A model generated the notes under the pieces. That model was given only the letters and a program-made list of their open reading frames with translations, was not told the origin of the DNA and ran no database searches. A program made the position numbers and the translations under genes. 64,000 bases of DNA. It comes from Bolinopsis microptera. Taxonomy: Eukaryota; Ctenophora; Tentaculata; Lobata; Bolinopsidae. Location of the stretch: positions 2,423,246 to 2,487,245 of the forward strand of contig NC_087081.1 in assembly GCF_026151205.1 (NCBI RefSeq). The letters are read 5' to 3'. Positions 38,301 to 48,722 of the stretch are shown here, piece by piece. Each line of letters starts with the position of its first letter. Within the stretch, counting starts at the first letter, position 1.

Positions 38301-41300
38301 AAATGTATACAAGCTGTAATTCACTAAATCAGTCATACTCAACGGCCACCATTTAAGGCTAACTCGTATGCATATTGCATGCTTATACTTTTGCTTTCGG
38401 TCAGCAATACTTGTTCTTGGCAATTTCAGTAATTTTATTAGATTCCAATCTCATTTGAGTCACTTCGCGAAGGCCCGTCTCTTTAGTTCGTTGTCTCATA
38501 TTTTAGTAGGTCCTCCTGTTTTGCCATAAACTGCCTTGTATCTTATTGTCGTTGTTTATATATTGCATCTCAAAGGAAAACTTAATTTTCAAAATGATTG
38601 ACACGAAGGTTACACATAAGGGCTTTTAAACAGTTATATAAAAATAAAATAATCATATTCAAAACAATCATATTCAAAATAATATTGGCTCATAATCCAA
38701 AATTGGCGCAAATAACTTTCTTCAGTCTTCATTAACTTCTCACTCATCACTTAAAATAAGATCAAAGATCAGCGTGCCTTATTCACATAACAATAAAATG
38801 AAACATCTCTATTGCTACGTAGTACCTAACGAAGAGTACCCTTGACCTCATGATCCGAGCCTTGTTATATCATTTCCGTGTACGTACGTGGTTTACAGAG
38901 TACGAGGTTTAGAGATTTAAGCTTTTAGTGTGTTAACTGTTAGGGTGCGCCGTGAGAGCCGCATTATTCATAGTTGTAAAGAACAATCGCGATGAAGAGG
39001 TTCTCCCTTTTTTGGGTGACCTTTTTCAAGATTTCGTTTTGGAAGAATCTTTACCGAGTTCAGAAATATAAACTTAAAAACTCATTAGTGATATTATATG
39101 GATCATTGGAACGTTTTTTCTTATTTAAAGATTAAATAATTTGAACTGATCCCATGCAATCCTTGCGGCTACATTTTCTCAATATCCGTTATTCCAGGTA
39201 TCCAGACGCAACTGCCAAGTTACCTTACCGAGCTAAAGCTTTGTTTGCTTTCCAGAGGATCGATGGTGTTGATGTTTGTTTCTTTGGGTTGCATATCCAG
39301 GTATGTCCAGTAATCGCTTCTTCGAGACAACTGTCTTTAATGTTTTTGTTCACAAATGGGAAAGAGATTATCGTTTTTTGTCTGAGAAACTCCAACATGT
39401 GAATAGAAAATATTGCAATCTCCATCATTTATTATCCTGAACATTTGATTTAATTTTGAGATTTTGACCGCTATTATTTTCCAGGAGTACAGCTCCGATT
39501 GTCCTGCACCCAACACCCGACGAGTTTACATCTCCTACCTGGACAGTGTCAACTACTTCAAACCCAGCAGATTCCGAACCAGTGTAAGAACCTGATTAGC
39601 TTGTTAATTTATCAATTAGTAACCAATTACATAATCTCATATCACATTACGTTCTTATAAACCTCATAATTTCATAACTCAAAGGGTTTTCCCAAAACGG
39701 CGAGTCCCCTAGTAAATCAAATCTTTAAAATACGTTCAGAACCTGAAACTCGATTTACACTTAAGTGGAGCAGGGACACTTATCTTAAAACACTGTTATT
39801 GGATCCTTCTTTCTACCATTTTATTCGGTTACTGAGCCCTCGCTTTAGCCAACTTATTCAATTTCTTACTCAGTTCCATCTTCGTTTGAACCTCACCTTG
39901 CACCCAGCCCTTGAACTAGACTTGACCTGAACCCGTTTTCCCGCCAGGTTTACCACGAGATTATACTGGGTTACCTGGGTTACGTGAAGCAGCGAGGTTA
40001 TGTTTATGCCCATATTTGGGCATGTCCACCACACGAGGGAGACGATTACATATTTCATTGTCACCCCGAAGCTCAGAAGACTCCAAAACCGAAGAGACTA
40101 CAAGAGTGGTATAAGACAATTCTAGATAAGGGGAAAGGTGAAGGCATCGTTTTTGAATACAAGGTAATCTTACAAACTCAATCGTATGGTAGCCTTGATT
40201 TAGTTTCACCTGTATAAAACTCGATTCCTAGATTAACTTAGGCATTAAAATGAGCTCATTATTTTAAAATTCATTTTAAATCATAAAAGCATTGTTAATT
40301 TAACTCCACACTTTCCGATATTGAACTTTCTTAGTTTCTTTATCACGTATTTATCACGTACTTTATCACGTACTTTATCATGTACAACAACTCCCAGAAC
40401 ATATTCGCGATGTGCAACGACGAAGATCTGAGGAGTGCTGTGGATACGTACTATTTTGACGGTGATTTCTGGCCCCAACAACTGGAGGACTCTATAAAGG
40501 AGCTGGAGAGAGAGGAACAGGAGCAGAGACAGCTTGAGGAGCAGGAGGTGAGTGTAGAATTATGTGGAGTTTATAGAGGGTTCATGTTAGAATTTATGGT
40601 TAGCGTCCTAACAATGTGCTACATTGAGTGGAACTTGGTATTTAGAAATTATGTTACAGTGAATATAACTTGAGGTTGAAACAAGAACTTGCAAGCCTGT
40701 ATTGTTTAGATAAGCAGGAAAAAATAATGTCCGGGAATTTTTTTAAAACGCCTAAGGTTCATAACTAGGTCTCTAGAAATAACTGTTAATATAAGAGCAC
40801 TAGTCACTAGTGCAGTAAAATAAAGTTTGGAATTAATATTTATACATTAAATTTGGAGAATTAGGATGGAAAACTGAGTATGAGTTATATTAAGAGGGAT
40901 ATTTATAGTTCATATCATGGTCGTTTGTAGTTTGGTAGGAGTAATAGACGAGTTTAGTTTTCTTTCACTCTATGATAATGCAGTTCTTTATCATCATTAA
41001 AGATTGATTCCCGTGCTAAAATTATACCGTAACATTTACTACATACGTCTAACAACATGATAATTTCAGATGCAGGAAGCAGAGGAGCCTAACGAAGAGG
41101 ACGCCTCCGCTACGGACGGCAAGAAAAACTCTTCAAAAGCAAAAGGTACCGTTTTATTACGTCGTATTTCTGCGGTACTGTGTGCCATGGGGAATTTGAG
41201 TGGTGACTTTATTCTGTATATATAATTGTCATGATGAAGGGAATAGTATCTATAGTAATGTAGTATTTATTATATACATTTCATTGCATAAGTAATGGTA

Positions 41301-44300
41301 GTTTTAAATCCTTTGTCGACTATTGTGACCAAGCAAAATTATGATTTTACAGGTCAGAAGAAAGCCAACAGCAAGAGCAAGAAAAATCAGATCAAGAGAA
41401 ATGCTGCGAAGAAAATACCAACAAACTCTTTTGGGGATGCTCTTTTTGACAAAACCTATCAAATTATGGAGAAGCACAAGGAGGTAAGTTATTTGGCACT
41501 GTACGATAGTACTAAAAATCTTATGTTTCTCTCGTGAGCTGCTAATGCTATAATAATGGATGACCTCAGACCTAAGAAAAGCCCGCCAAAATTCTGAATT
41601 CCATATGAAAGTGAGAGCTGGTACGTGTCTAACCTTTTACTGGGATTCTTACCTCAACCCTTGGTCCTGGTCCTGACCCCTACTTTATCCCAACCCTGAT
41701 CCCAATTTTTCTACACTGTAGAACGTTTTTGTCGTATTTCAAATTGACGTTTTGCCGCTTAATAACATTACAGCTTTACTTTACTACAATTTTTGGCATA
41801 CTTCCCTGTCCAAAGTTGAACATCTCCAAACTCCTGTGAAGTAATGGAGTTTGTTCCAAAAATTTCTGCAAACGCTACATTCTTGCCGACTTAGGGAATT
41901 TCTCTGTGTTGTCATTAATATGACATCAGGAAATACATTTTCTATTGCTGAGAATCTATTTAGTGTGAATCTATTTAGCGTTATAAAAGTTTGTGAACAA
42001 TCGTAAAAACACGGCCTGCAGCTGTTAAAGATCAGAAATTTCAATTTCCCCCTTCGTTCAAATTTGTGTCTGCAGGCCAACAGCGGAGTCAACATCAAGG
42101 TCTACAGGAGGTCTACTTAAATTCGCTTATTTCTGTTGCAAAGACTAAGTTGTCACCGCGCGCGCATGGCGCGCAACAATCACGTGACCAAATACGATGT
42201 CACGTTACCCTCTCCTAACGCTCTGACCAGTTTACCGCTTGCTTATCATGGCCTAAAATTCTCAGCCAACTTACCAGAACTGTACCTTATTCTGATTAAT
42301 TAATTTTCTTTTAAGACATCTGACAATAACTCTACTTTTCCCTCAGGCATTTTTCGCGGTTTATCTTCACGATCCTAAGACCGTTTGCACACTACCACCC
42401 ATACAAGATCCAGATCCGCTGATCAACTGCGAGATTATGGACGGTAGAGACAACTTCCTCACACAAGCCAAGGAACTCCGACTTGAATTCAGGTTAATAA
42501 ATAACTGCTTGTCAATGAAAAAGTGGTCCATATGACGTATGCATTGTGCAATGTAACATCTATCTAGGTCCTAGGACCTTCTTGTGACTTTTGGATACTT
42601 TTGTCTCTACTATACTATAAATCCTCAGCATTGTTAGTTTCAGAAGCCAATAGTTTGACGTTCATTGTACTCATTAAATCTCTCGTTGTAACACTCAATA
42701 TAATAGCTAATTGTAACTTTTCTCTGCAGTACGTTACGAAGATCTAAGTTCTCCACATTGTATCTCGTTTGTGAGTTGCACAATCGTGGCTCTGGAAAGT
42801 TTATCTACAACTGCAACAACTGCTCTAAAAACGTTGAAACGAGGTAAAGTGTTTTCCATTCGGCTTCTTTGCGATTTTATGAACGATGCTCAACTGCCAA
42901 GCATATCCCAACTGTAAGCTTCGACTTTTTTCGTGTGGCATAAACCGATCCGAGGCAGACAGGCTAGGAGCACACGTAACTTTTTTATTAGTCACTTTGC
43001 TGATAGAGAGAATTTGTTTATCGTGTTCTCGCGAGGCTTTCTTCACTATCATAACACAAGAAAGCCTCTAAAATGGGACCATATCCGTATTATTCAGAAG
43101 GCTTTACTCCTGTTTCTGACAAAAAGTCTTCTCATGACTTACACTGTGTAATATTAGTATAATTATATAATTAATTATATAATTACTAGGTACCATTGCT
43201 CTGAATGCACAGACTTTGATCTTTGTATACCTTGCTGGGAAAAGATAGGTCATCAGCATACCATGAAGAAACTCGGCCTCGGAATAATGATTGACCAACC
43301 GTCTATAAAACAAGAAGGTAAGTTTATATTTTATATGTCCATTTGTGTGCTGCTTGAATTTTTAATTTCATTGTATAACGTTTGTGATAGTACCTTACAA
43401 GACATATTTATGTGGATCATAATTATGGGGATCGGAATTATGGGGGAACGAAAATATGGGGATTTTTTTTCAGAAATCCCCAAATTTCGTACCCCAAATT
43501 AAATTGTCGCATTTTCACGCTAAATTATTTCAGAGAAATCAAAATCAGTTTTTGATGGAATTTTTTTAAATCGTGAAAAACTAAATTAATTAAAAATCAT
43601 TCTCTTCTTTAAATCGTCTTCATCCGATGAAGTTCATCGTCGTCTCTTTCACCTTGAGTCTGCTCACCGGTGTAGTCCCAGGTGTATGCCTCCCTCAACA
43701 GGGGTTTGAGCTTGTCAATTAAGTCTCCCCTACTCTTGAATGTGAGACTAAGTTTGACTTCTAACCCTCCAGAGGGTATCGGCGATTTTTATACTAAGTA
43801 ACTTTCTATTTACCTGAGAAATGCGTATCCTTGTTTCACAAAACACGTAAAACAACTTATTTGACAAATTCACCTCAAATTAGCCCTATTGAAGCCAATT
43901 ACATACAAATTAATGTGTGGGATTTTGGAATGGCGGCCACAATTTTGGTAGTACGAAAATATGGGGATTTTTTCCAAAAATCCCCAAATTTCGTACCATA
44001 TAAATATGTCTCGTAAGGTAATCATATTCATTTATTATTTGTTAACTTCATTTTTATGATTGAGAGTTGAGAAAAAATGTATTTACTTACACGCAGTTTC
44101 AACAGAGGGAACGAACAATCCTGTCGACGCAAAACGCATCAAGAAAGAAAGTATCCAACGTTGCATACAGTCTCTGGTTCACGCATGTCGATGTAAAGAT
44201 GAAGATTGTCATCTACCATCATGTGCTAAAATGAAGAAAGTTGTACAGCACACACGGACATGCAAGAAAAAGAAGAACGGTGGATGTCCAATCTGCAAGC

Positions 44301-47192
44301 AACTCATTGCTCTTTGCTGTTACCACTCCAAACACTGTGATGATGACCAATGTCCAGTGCCCTTCTGCCCCAGCATCAAGCAGAGGTATATTATTTTCCA
44401 CTATTTGTTAACATGTCCTCCAGACTGAGAAAAGAGTTGTGCTTCCTCGTATTTCTTTCACGTTAACATATCATTGTTATTGTAACAAACAAATAATAAT
44501 ATAATACATGTAATGGCCCCTACCACAGAATCACAAGCGTAACAGTAAATATTTTCAGGCTTAAGGTTCAGTCTCGCATTGTGAATCGCTCCCGGATGCA
44601 TGAGATGAGGCGAAGGTGCCAGATCATGACAGGTGGAGCAGACAGTGCCCCGGCTCCTCAACAGCCGCCCCAATTGGGTGCACCGCCCCAGCCACAGATT
44701 CAGCCACCTAAATCAGCTGCCGAGCAAGCAGCCAAGCAGGCAGTGGAAGTGGCTAAGAAACAAACTCTGTACAACAACAGTGGACCAATTGTAAAACAAG
44801 AAGCTGGCAAAAATGCTCCTATAGGTATGATTATTTCTCACCCAATAACGATCTCTACATGACCAATTGTGACTTGTGAGCTAGGATCACCAAATCCATA
44901 ATTACGAAATATCTCCTACAATTTTATTTCTGCGGTTTGGAAGAACCTAAATCTATTTCTCTTTTTTTTAAGGTGCGCATCAAAACTCTGGGCAGCAGAT
45001 ATACTCTGGTCCTGGAGGCAAGGCAAACATTCCTCAACAGCAGATGATAAACCCTCGCATGATGAACCCTCGCATGATAAACCCAAACATGGCACCTACA
45101 ATGAACATGGGAATGAGCAACATGTCGCCCCAGCAAATGCCCCAAGCTCCAGGAATACCACCTCAGCAGCTTGCCAACCAGGCGGCGATGCAGCAACAGA
45201 TGACAACCAATGCGGGGTCAGTGCCTCCCAACACGAGACCTCCAACCACCCAAATGGTGAGGAGGCAAGGAAAGCCAAGCCAGCACTTTTCCCAACAAGG
45301 TCCTGTGATGAGTAGTCAACAGATAATGAGACACGTTGCTCCCAACATACCTAACCAGGGCAACCCTACCCGACCACAGGTATAAACTCTCGTATTAATT
45401 ACACGTCCAAGTAATTACTCAGGTCGAAACTAACGTCTGAAACTTAATTTTATTTGTATAAGTTTTGAAAAGGAGACTTGATTGTAATGTTCAGTGATCA
45501 AGACATTATTTCTCTCAAAACACAACATTTTCCCCGATCCATATTGTATTTACTTGTGACTAACAATCATGTTTAGCAGAGTGGTATGACAAACAGCGGT
45601 GGACGTTGGATACCTGGCCCATATCAGAACATGCCCGGAAACTACCCGTCAGGGGTGTCGATGGGACCTGGCAACATTCAAAAGAACTTCCCTGGCATGA
45701 TGTATCCTCCCGGAAACATGATTCCACAGGTGAGATTTTTTCACATATTCCCAGTTATCAAGATATTATCCAAGGCTGCCATACACACACTCCACTGACC
45801 ACTCCCTTGTACTATCATCCGATTGTCTCATTCATCTGCCCTGCAAAGTATCCTCTCACTCTCATGGTCGACCAGCATTAACCAGGCTGCCTCTTCACAA
45901 TATAATGCTCTTAAGTTCAAAAAATTCACTTGCCGATTCCACTCTGTATCTTCAACCATGTCTCCACAACTGCACAACCTGTAAAACCTCGCCACACTCC
46001 ACTATTCAGCATGGCATGTAAACACTCAAAACCACCCAACACTTGTCCGCCACCATCCAGCACTTGACCACTCAGCACTGCACTTACAAAACCATGACAG
46101 AGTTTCTCTCTCTGAGCCGGCTCCTCGTTTCAGCCCGGCTATCCCGGTCCATCTCCGATGCCAGCCCAGCAGCTCTACCCTACCTCTGGCCAAGTGATGG
46201 TCCCAGCTCATCCCAACAACATGATGCCACACCCCAACGTCGTCCCTAATCGTCCCACTGTCCCAGCAGGACAGTATATGTATCCTCCCAGAAATCCCAC
46301 TACTGGAAGGGTAAGATCATAATTGTCGTATATTTATATATATATTTTTGTTTGTTTGTTTCGTGGTTTTCTTGAAATTTGTGTTTATTTTGTATAAAGC
46401 GTTTCTACAGGAAATTGTTATTGAAGACTATAAGTTCCTTACATTTTGGAGAAAAACTTTATTTTTAATTCAGTTATTCCCCCAGGGTCGCGGAACTACA
46501 AACAAGAAACAGTCTCGACAGCGTAACTCTCCGCGAGCCAACCCCGCACATTCCCCAGCTCATTCTCCAGTCATTGTAAGTTTTATACAAGTGAGCCGAG
46601 CGAGCTAAGTTCACTGCTCTTTATATAATACGTATTTTGTTGAAAATTATTACGTTTTTTCAGAACTGCGGCTTGGCGGAATCAGGAATGATGACTTGAA
46701 CCGTTGTTCATCGAAAGAACAACAGATACTAGGTTCCCAGTGTTAGTCTCCGATCGTCATTCGTCATCAATAAACCTAGTCAACTGTTCACATGATCCTT
46801 GCTCAGGTTTCACCGAAGCACCACTCGCCCTTGCCCAATTTGTCACCCCACCAGATGTCTGCCCAACCCGCACACCCTCCCCCTCCTATCGAAGCCATGG
46901 AGGCTCAAAACAACTCAAATATCTACAACGATGCTTCTGAAAGGGTATGTTTTCTAAAAGTGATTTTTAATGTGCTTTTCCTAAAGTTTTAGTTTTATTT
47001 TTATCTTTCAATCCTGTTTTGATATATTGGAAATTTGACTGAGCTTGATTGTTTTCAACTTTTTAATTTGTGTTTGCATCATAACCTAATTCATACTTAC
47101 ATTATTTTATTTTATTTTCACCCAAATTTCAGATGACGGAAAGAGAACGTCAACAGGAGAGCACGTTGGTCGAGTTTGTTGAGAACCTCTGA
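20513..47192 (+). CDS. CREBBP/EP300 homologue: CBP/p300 histone acetyltransferase, 35 exons, complete
   Basis: Exons: 20513-20585, 21499-21650, 22033-22294, 23471-23580, 23939-24169, 24361-24572, 24771-24968, 25136-25223, 25357-25464, 26069-26183, 28423-28517, 28637-28754, 29633-29838, 30709-30861, 31065-31180, 31316-31459, 31848-31990, 37821-37974, 39198-39300, 39485-39583, 39948-40163, 40398-40547, 41070-41145, 41353-41483, 42347-42492, 42730-42843, 43190-43317, 44097-44385, 44559-44824, 44973-45379, 45577-45729, 46134-46310, 46486-46575, 46807-46944, 47133-47192. They sum to 5421 nt (1806 aa) and phases match at every junction. The product is the nuclear coactivator that acetylates histones and transcription factors. 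The start ([19 protein letters not shown]) resembles the basic N-terminus of animal CBP. Human CBP has about 2440 residues; this one is shorter mainly in linkers and lacks a recognisable NCBD. Intron 10 uses a GC donor. Exon 7 uses an acceptor with a poor pyrimidine tract, chosen because the better AG gives a stop. Confidence 0.95.
23939..24572 (+). other. CBP exons 5-6: TAZ1 zinc domain
   Basis: Residues about 220-303. The four-helix zinc domain is complete: [19 protein letters not shown], then [19 protein letters not shown], then the [16 protein letters not shown] and CPVC turn. The three HCCC zinc sites of TAZ1 (each His-x(n)-Cys3) are all present. In the family it binds HIF-1alpha, CITED2 and STAT2 activation domains. 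Confidence 0.95.
24771..25464 (+). other. CBP exons 7-9: polyglutamine tract and KIX domain
   Basis: Residues 351-394 are Gln-rich, with an uninterrupted run of 30 Gln encoded by mixed CAA/CAG. The KIX domain follows at about 395-478: [19 protein letters not shown], an unusually polar loop ([14 protein letters not shown]), then LYQYAERIEKTVY and the C-terminal helix '[18 protein letters not shown]'. It keeps the YxxLLAEKIxKIQKxL pattern, with ML for LL. KIX binds CREB pKID, Myb and MLL. The mixed codons suggest the Gln run is fairly stable. Confidence 0.92.
25882..25957 (+). repeat. 19-bp tandem repeat, 4 copies
   Basis: ATTACACGTGACCTACCT repeated four times in CBP intron 9. Each copy holds a CACGTG E-box palindrome. 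Confidence 0.9.
26069..28754 (+). other. CBP exons 10-12: disordered linker, SUMO-like KxE sites
   Basis: Residues about 479-587, rich in Ser, Pro, Thr and Lys. It includes PKIKQEK and MVKVEK, which fit the psi-K-x-E sumoylation consensus seen in the same linker of vertebrate p300 (CRD1). Exon 10 ends CAG with donor GCAAGT: a GC-AG intron. Confidence 0.75.
26184..28422 (+). other. CBP intron 10 (2.2 kb, GC-AG)
   Basis: The 5' splice site is CAG|GCAAGT and the 3' site ATTTCAG. No nested gene or complete repeat seen; frames at 26676 and 27764 look random. A 21-bp palindrome sits at about 27604-27625. Confidence 0.6.
28975..29418. mobile_element. hAT MITE (444 bp) in CBP intron 12, perfect 8-bp TSD
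   Basis: TCTACAAT flanks both ends (28967-28974 and 29419-29426). The termini are CAGGGGTCGACCGGGATC and the complement of CAGAGCTCGACCGGGATC. Subterminal regions are stacked with CCGGGACCGGGA-type motifs in inverted orientation. The interior is AT-rich and without transposase. Termini, TSD length and motif arrays identify a non-autonomous hAT element. Confidence 0.9.
29633..30861 (+). other. CBP exons 13-14: bromodomain
   Basis: Residues about 588-707. Helix Z and the ZA loop read '[14 protein letters not shown]', then [18 protein letters not shown]. Helix B and the BC loop read [16 protein letters not shown], with the acetyl-lysine-binding Asn kept in YNRK. The segment ends KLGYCCGK, as in all CBP proteins. 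Confidence 0.95.
31065..31990 (+). other. CBP exons 15-17: RING/PHD (CH2) region
   Basis: Residues about 708-841. The discontinuous RING ([28 protein letters not shown]) packs around a PHD finger with [18 protein letters not shown] and FTCPNCR. In p300 this module restrains the HAT domain. Zn ligands appear intact. Confidence 0.88.
31991..34157 (+). other. CBP intron 17, 5' part
   Basis: AT-rich intronic sequence with short CA/GT-rich patches and E-box-like CACGTG sites. At 33980-34115 lies a 60-bp tandem repeat (GTGTAACACAAGTAATGTAC) which resumes at 36633 after the Penelope insertion. Confidence 0.6.
33980..34115 (+). repeat. 60-bp tandem repeat split by the Penelope element
   Basis: Copies contain GGTGTAACACAAGTAATGTA then TGTATATAAATTTTACAAG. 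A further copy lies at 36633-36692. Confidence 0.75.
34569..35237 (+). CDS. GIY-YIG endonuclease domain of a Penelope-like element (C-terminal fragment)
   Basis: The frame is open for 222 codons, but its ATG lies in the junction with the inverted copy, so the true protein began upstream and lost its RT domain. The order is typical of Penelope C-termini: a linker, a Cys/His cluster ([11 protein letters not shown], then CKPKC), then [20 protein letters not shown] (the GIY-YIG core), DRFSEHR with the catalytic Arg and conserved His, and '[16 protein letters not shown]', which carries the catalytic Glu and final Asn. All catalytic residues I can identify are kept, so this domain decayed little. 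The endonuclease nicks target DNA for priming. Expression is unlikely given the truncation. Confidence 0.85.
   Translation: MVNNGYQDPRRINKTGRLHPLSPTTRHNPSSSNIQDTDHVTCTLPFINEPFSKEVTQFALSHNLPVKFIFTPGKKLSEILCSSRPHDKPHCTIPNCIICPLITTNHDCKPKCVIYKVTCKLCQELYIGETSRTAHDRFSEHRRAVNRPLTYPDNALAAHYSEFHDNIEPDISFDILEINLYSTIKRKVTEAYYINLFKPSINNKEECEKLKGFLLQHIQRQI
35330..36423. mobile_element. Poly(G)/poly(C)-capped foldback element (1094 bp), 8-bp TSD
   Basis: Starts with 31 G and ends with 17 C. TAATGTAC flanks both sides (35322-35329 and 36424-36431). The inverted Penelope arm at 34360-34385 shows the same junction uninterrupted, which proves the insertion. Behind each cap lies a ~105-bp self-complementary block (35361-35465; 36301-36406). 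The blocks are direct copies of each other and each starts near ATGGCATAAA and ends near TTTATGCCAT. The interior has three imperfect copies of a unit with AATGAACAGGGTA, and a long inverted repeat (GGCAGGCCTCCCC type). No coding capacity. I cannot place it in a known superfamily. Confidence 0.85.
36690..36803. repeat. Foldback repeat with telomere-like loop
   Basis: Arms GGGTCCGGACTCTACGGCG and the complement at 36775-36795 flank GGGTTAGGGTTAGGGTTAGG. Extra GACTCTACGGCG-type copies sit in the left arm. The same terminal motif occurs at 63396 and 63700-63740. Confidence 0.8.
36804..37820 (+). other. CBP intron 17, 3' part
   Basis: AT-rich intron sequence with no recognised element, ending in the acceptor CCCACTTCAG. 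Confidence 0.55.
37821..42492 (+). other. CBP exons 18-25: acetyltransferase (HAT) domain
   Basis: Residues about 842-1200. Landmarks: [31 protein letters not shown], then '[19 protein letters not shown]' and '[14 protein letters not shown]'. Trp984 and Tyr1015 correspond to p300 Trp1436 and Tyr1467 (same 31-residue spacing), the residues of the Theorell-Chance mechanism, so the enzyme should be active. The Lys-rich autoacetylation loop is exons 23-24 ([19 protein letters not shown]). Confidence 0.95.
42730..44385 (+). other. CBP exons 26-28: ZZ finger and TAZ2
   Basis: ZZ (about 1217-1265): [33 protein letters not shown], with all zinc ligands. TAZ2 (about 1295-1380) is the most conserved stretch: '[15 protein letters not shown]', '[14 protein letters not shown]', [20 protein letters not shown] and CPVPFC. 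In the family TAZ2 binds E1A, p53 and bHLH activators. Confidence 0.95.
43440..43999. repeat. Paired 50-bp hairpins in CBP intron 27
   Basis: ACGAAAATATGGGGATTTTT followed by AATCCCCAAATTTCGTA occurs twice (43447-43495 and 43953-43998) about 500 bp apart. Each copy is a hairpin; together they could be the ends of one foldback element. Confidence 0.55.
44559..47192 (+). other. CBP exons 29-35: Gln/Met/Pro-rich C-terminus
   Basis: Residues 1378-1806. Low-complexity, with repeats such as '[15 protein letters not shown]'. No sequence resembling the NCBD (three-helix SRC-binding domain) is visible. The last coding exons end in a charged stretch and [11 protein letters not shown] second possible terminal exon is at 46664-46699. 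Confidence 0.85.
46664..46699 (+). other. Candidate alternative terminal exon of CBP
   Basis: A strong acceptor (TACGTTTTTTCAG) precedes a phase-0 frame [11 protein letters not shown] followed by TGA. Joined to exon 33 it would end the protein at about residue 1752, without the 65 residues of exons 34-35. Confidence 0.3.
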
Positions 47193-48124
47193 GCCGCGCA
47201 CACGTGTCACTTATCACGTGACCTCTCTTCTTGTAACCAAGAGTGCAGCTCTTCAGATCCTGAGTTCAGCTCCTTGGAGTAGACAGCCGCGCCAACTTGA
47301 CAGTGGAAGTGTGAAACCCGCCCTGGCACGTTGTCCGGGTCAAATGAAACGAAAAGACTGCAATCTTTGTTCGGTATCGACTATCGATATTAAATAACTC
47401 CCATTAGTAATTAATTTCATGATTAATTACCTTATGATACGTGGGCATGGGATAAAGTGTGAAATAATCGGTCGACTACGACGTTGCTCTTGCGATCGGT
47501 TTATAGTGTTATGATTGTCCTGCTTTGAATTTCCTTGGACGATATATGTTTCTTTATGTAGTGGTCACTTTTATATTATATAGGCGTGCCGCTTACAGCT
47601 TTGACTCCTTTTTGATCGCGATGGGCAATAACTTTTGAGCCCGAAGCGTTTTGTTACTTTTTATGATTTATGCTTGGGTTGCTCTATACTTCTCACATTA
47701 TCAGATAGGCTATGTGGTTCATGATGAAATGGATGCCCAAATTCTACGGACTATAAAATACTCTGTGATCATGTATGTAAAAACATATAAAACAGGTTAT
47801 AACAGCTGAACATGGGCTGAATATAATTACGAATGTTTCGGAGAAAACATACAAGAATTACATTTTCTGTGTAGTGGCGCTATAATATCACTTAGTTATC
47901 GATCGAAATTTACCACATTAGGCTGATTTGGAACTTTTTGGCCGTATTAATTTAAAAGGGTGAGTCAAAAGTTTTGAATGTTCGGGCTGGTGCCCAATAG
48001 CTTGCCATCTGAACAGAAAATTGAATACCATGAGTGACACAGGGACCAAACTTTGGCGTCACTTATTTGGCCCCGCACATACTCTTTAAAACTCTACTAA
48101 CTCTAGGTTTATGTCTCTAAAGCC
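47193..48124. other. CBP 3' flank, no gene seen
   Basis: Presumably holds the CBP 3' UTR. A canonical AATAAA close to the stop is not evident; ATTAAA-type sequence near 47389 is a weak candidate. Confidence 0.4.
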
Positions 48125-48714
48125 CAGAGGCGGCTCGTGGGAGCTGGCTGGCAGTTTTGTTGGGGGTCCAATCGATGGACTGGGGGGGAGGGGGGCTTGG
48201 GAGCCGGCTCAAGCTGATCCCTCCAAACTACCGATTACATTACACACAGGGCCTTGTAAATGTAATGTGTAACACTTTACAGGCGACAGCAAACAAAAAC
48301 AAAAACTTATAACATGGGTGAAACAGGACACCACACGTGTACGATCTCAGCCGCGCAGTATCACAACAGTCAATAGTTCAAAGGGTCCTGGACCCCCAAA
48401 TCGAGGCAAATCATAATAGATTACCTGTAGTGGGATGCGCACGATGTGCTTTGTAACGTTTACAATTAACTATGTGTTAAAACTGCGCGGCTGAGTAGTC
48501 CAGAGGTAGGATTGGACTCCCTACAACACAAAATTTCACGAAGATCATGCGTGCGCTTACATTAAAACGTATGATAGTAAACGAAGACCTTTATATTGCG
48601 ATTTGTTATTTCCTAACACTATTACTAATTACTATTTCTATTTTAAGCACCAGCCACCAGATAATAATTTAAAGGCGTCCACGGACGCCTGGACGCCCTC
48701 AATAGCCGCCTCTG
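48125..48714. mobile_element. hAT MITE (590 bp), perfect 8-bp TSD
   Basis: CTAAAGCC flanks both ends (48117-48124, 48715-48722). Termini CAGAGGCGGCTCGTGG and the complement of CAGAGGCGGCTATTG share an 11-bp TIR starting CAGAGG, as in hAT elements. The left third is G-rich. No coding frame. Confidence 0.9.
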
Positions 48715-48722
48715 CTAAAGCC

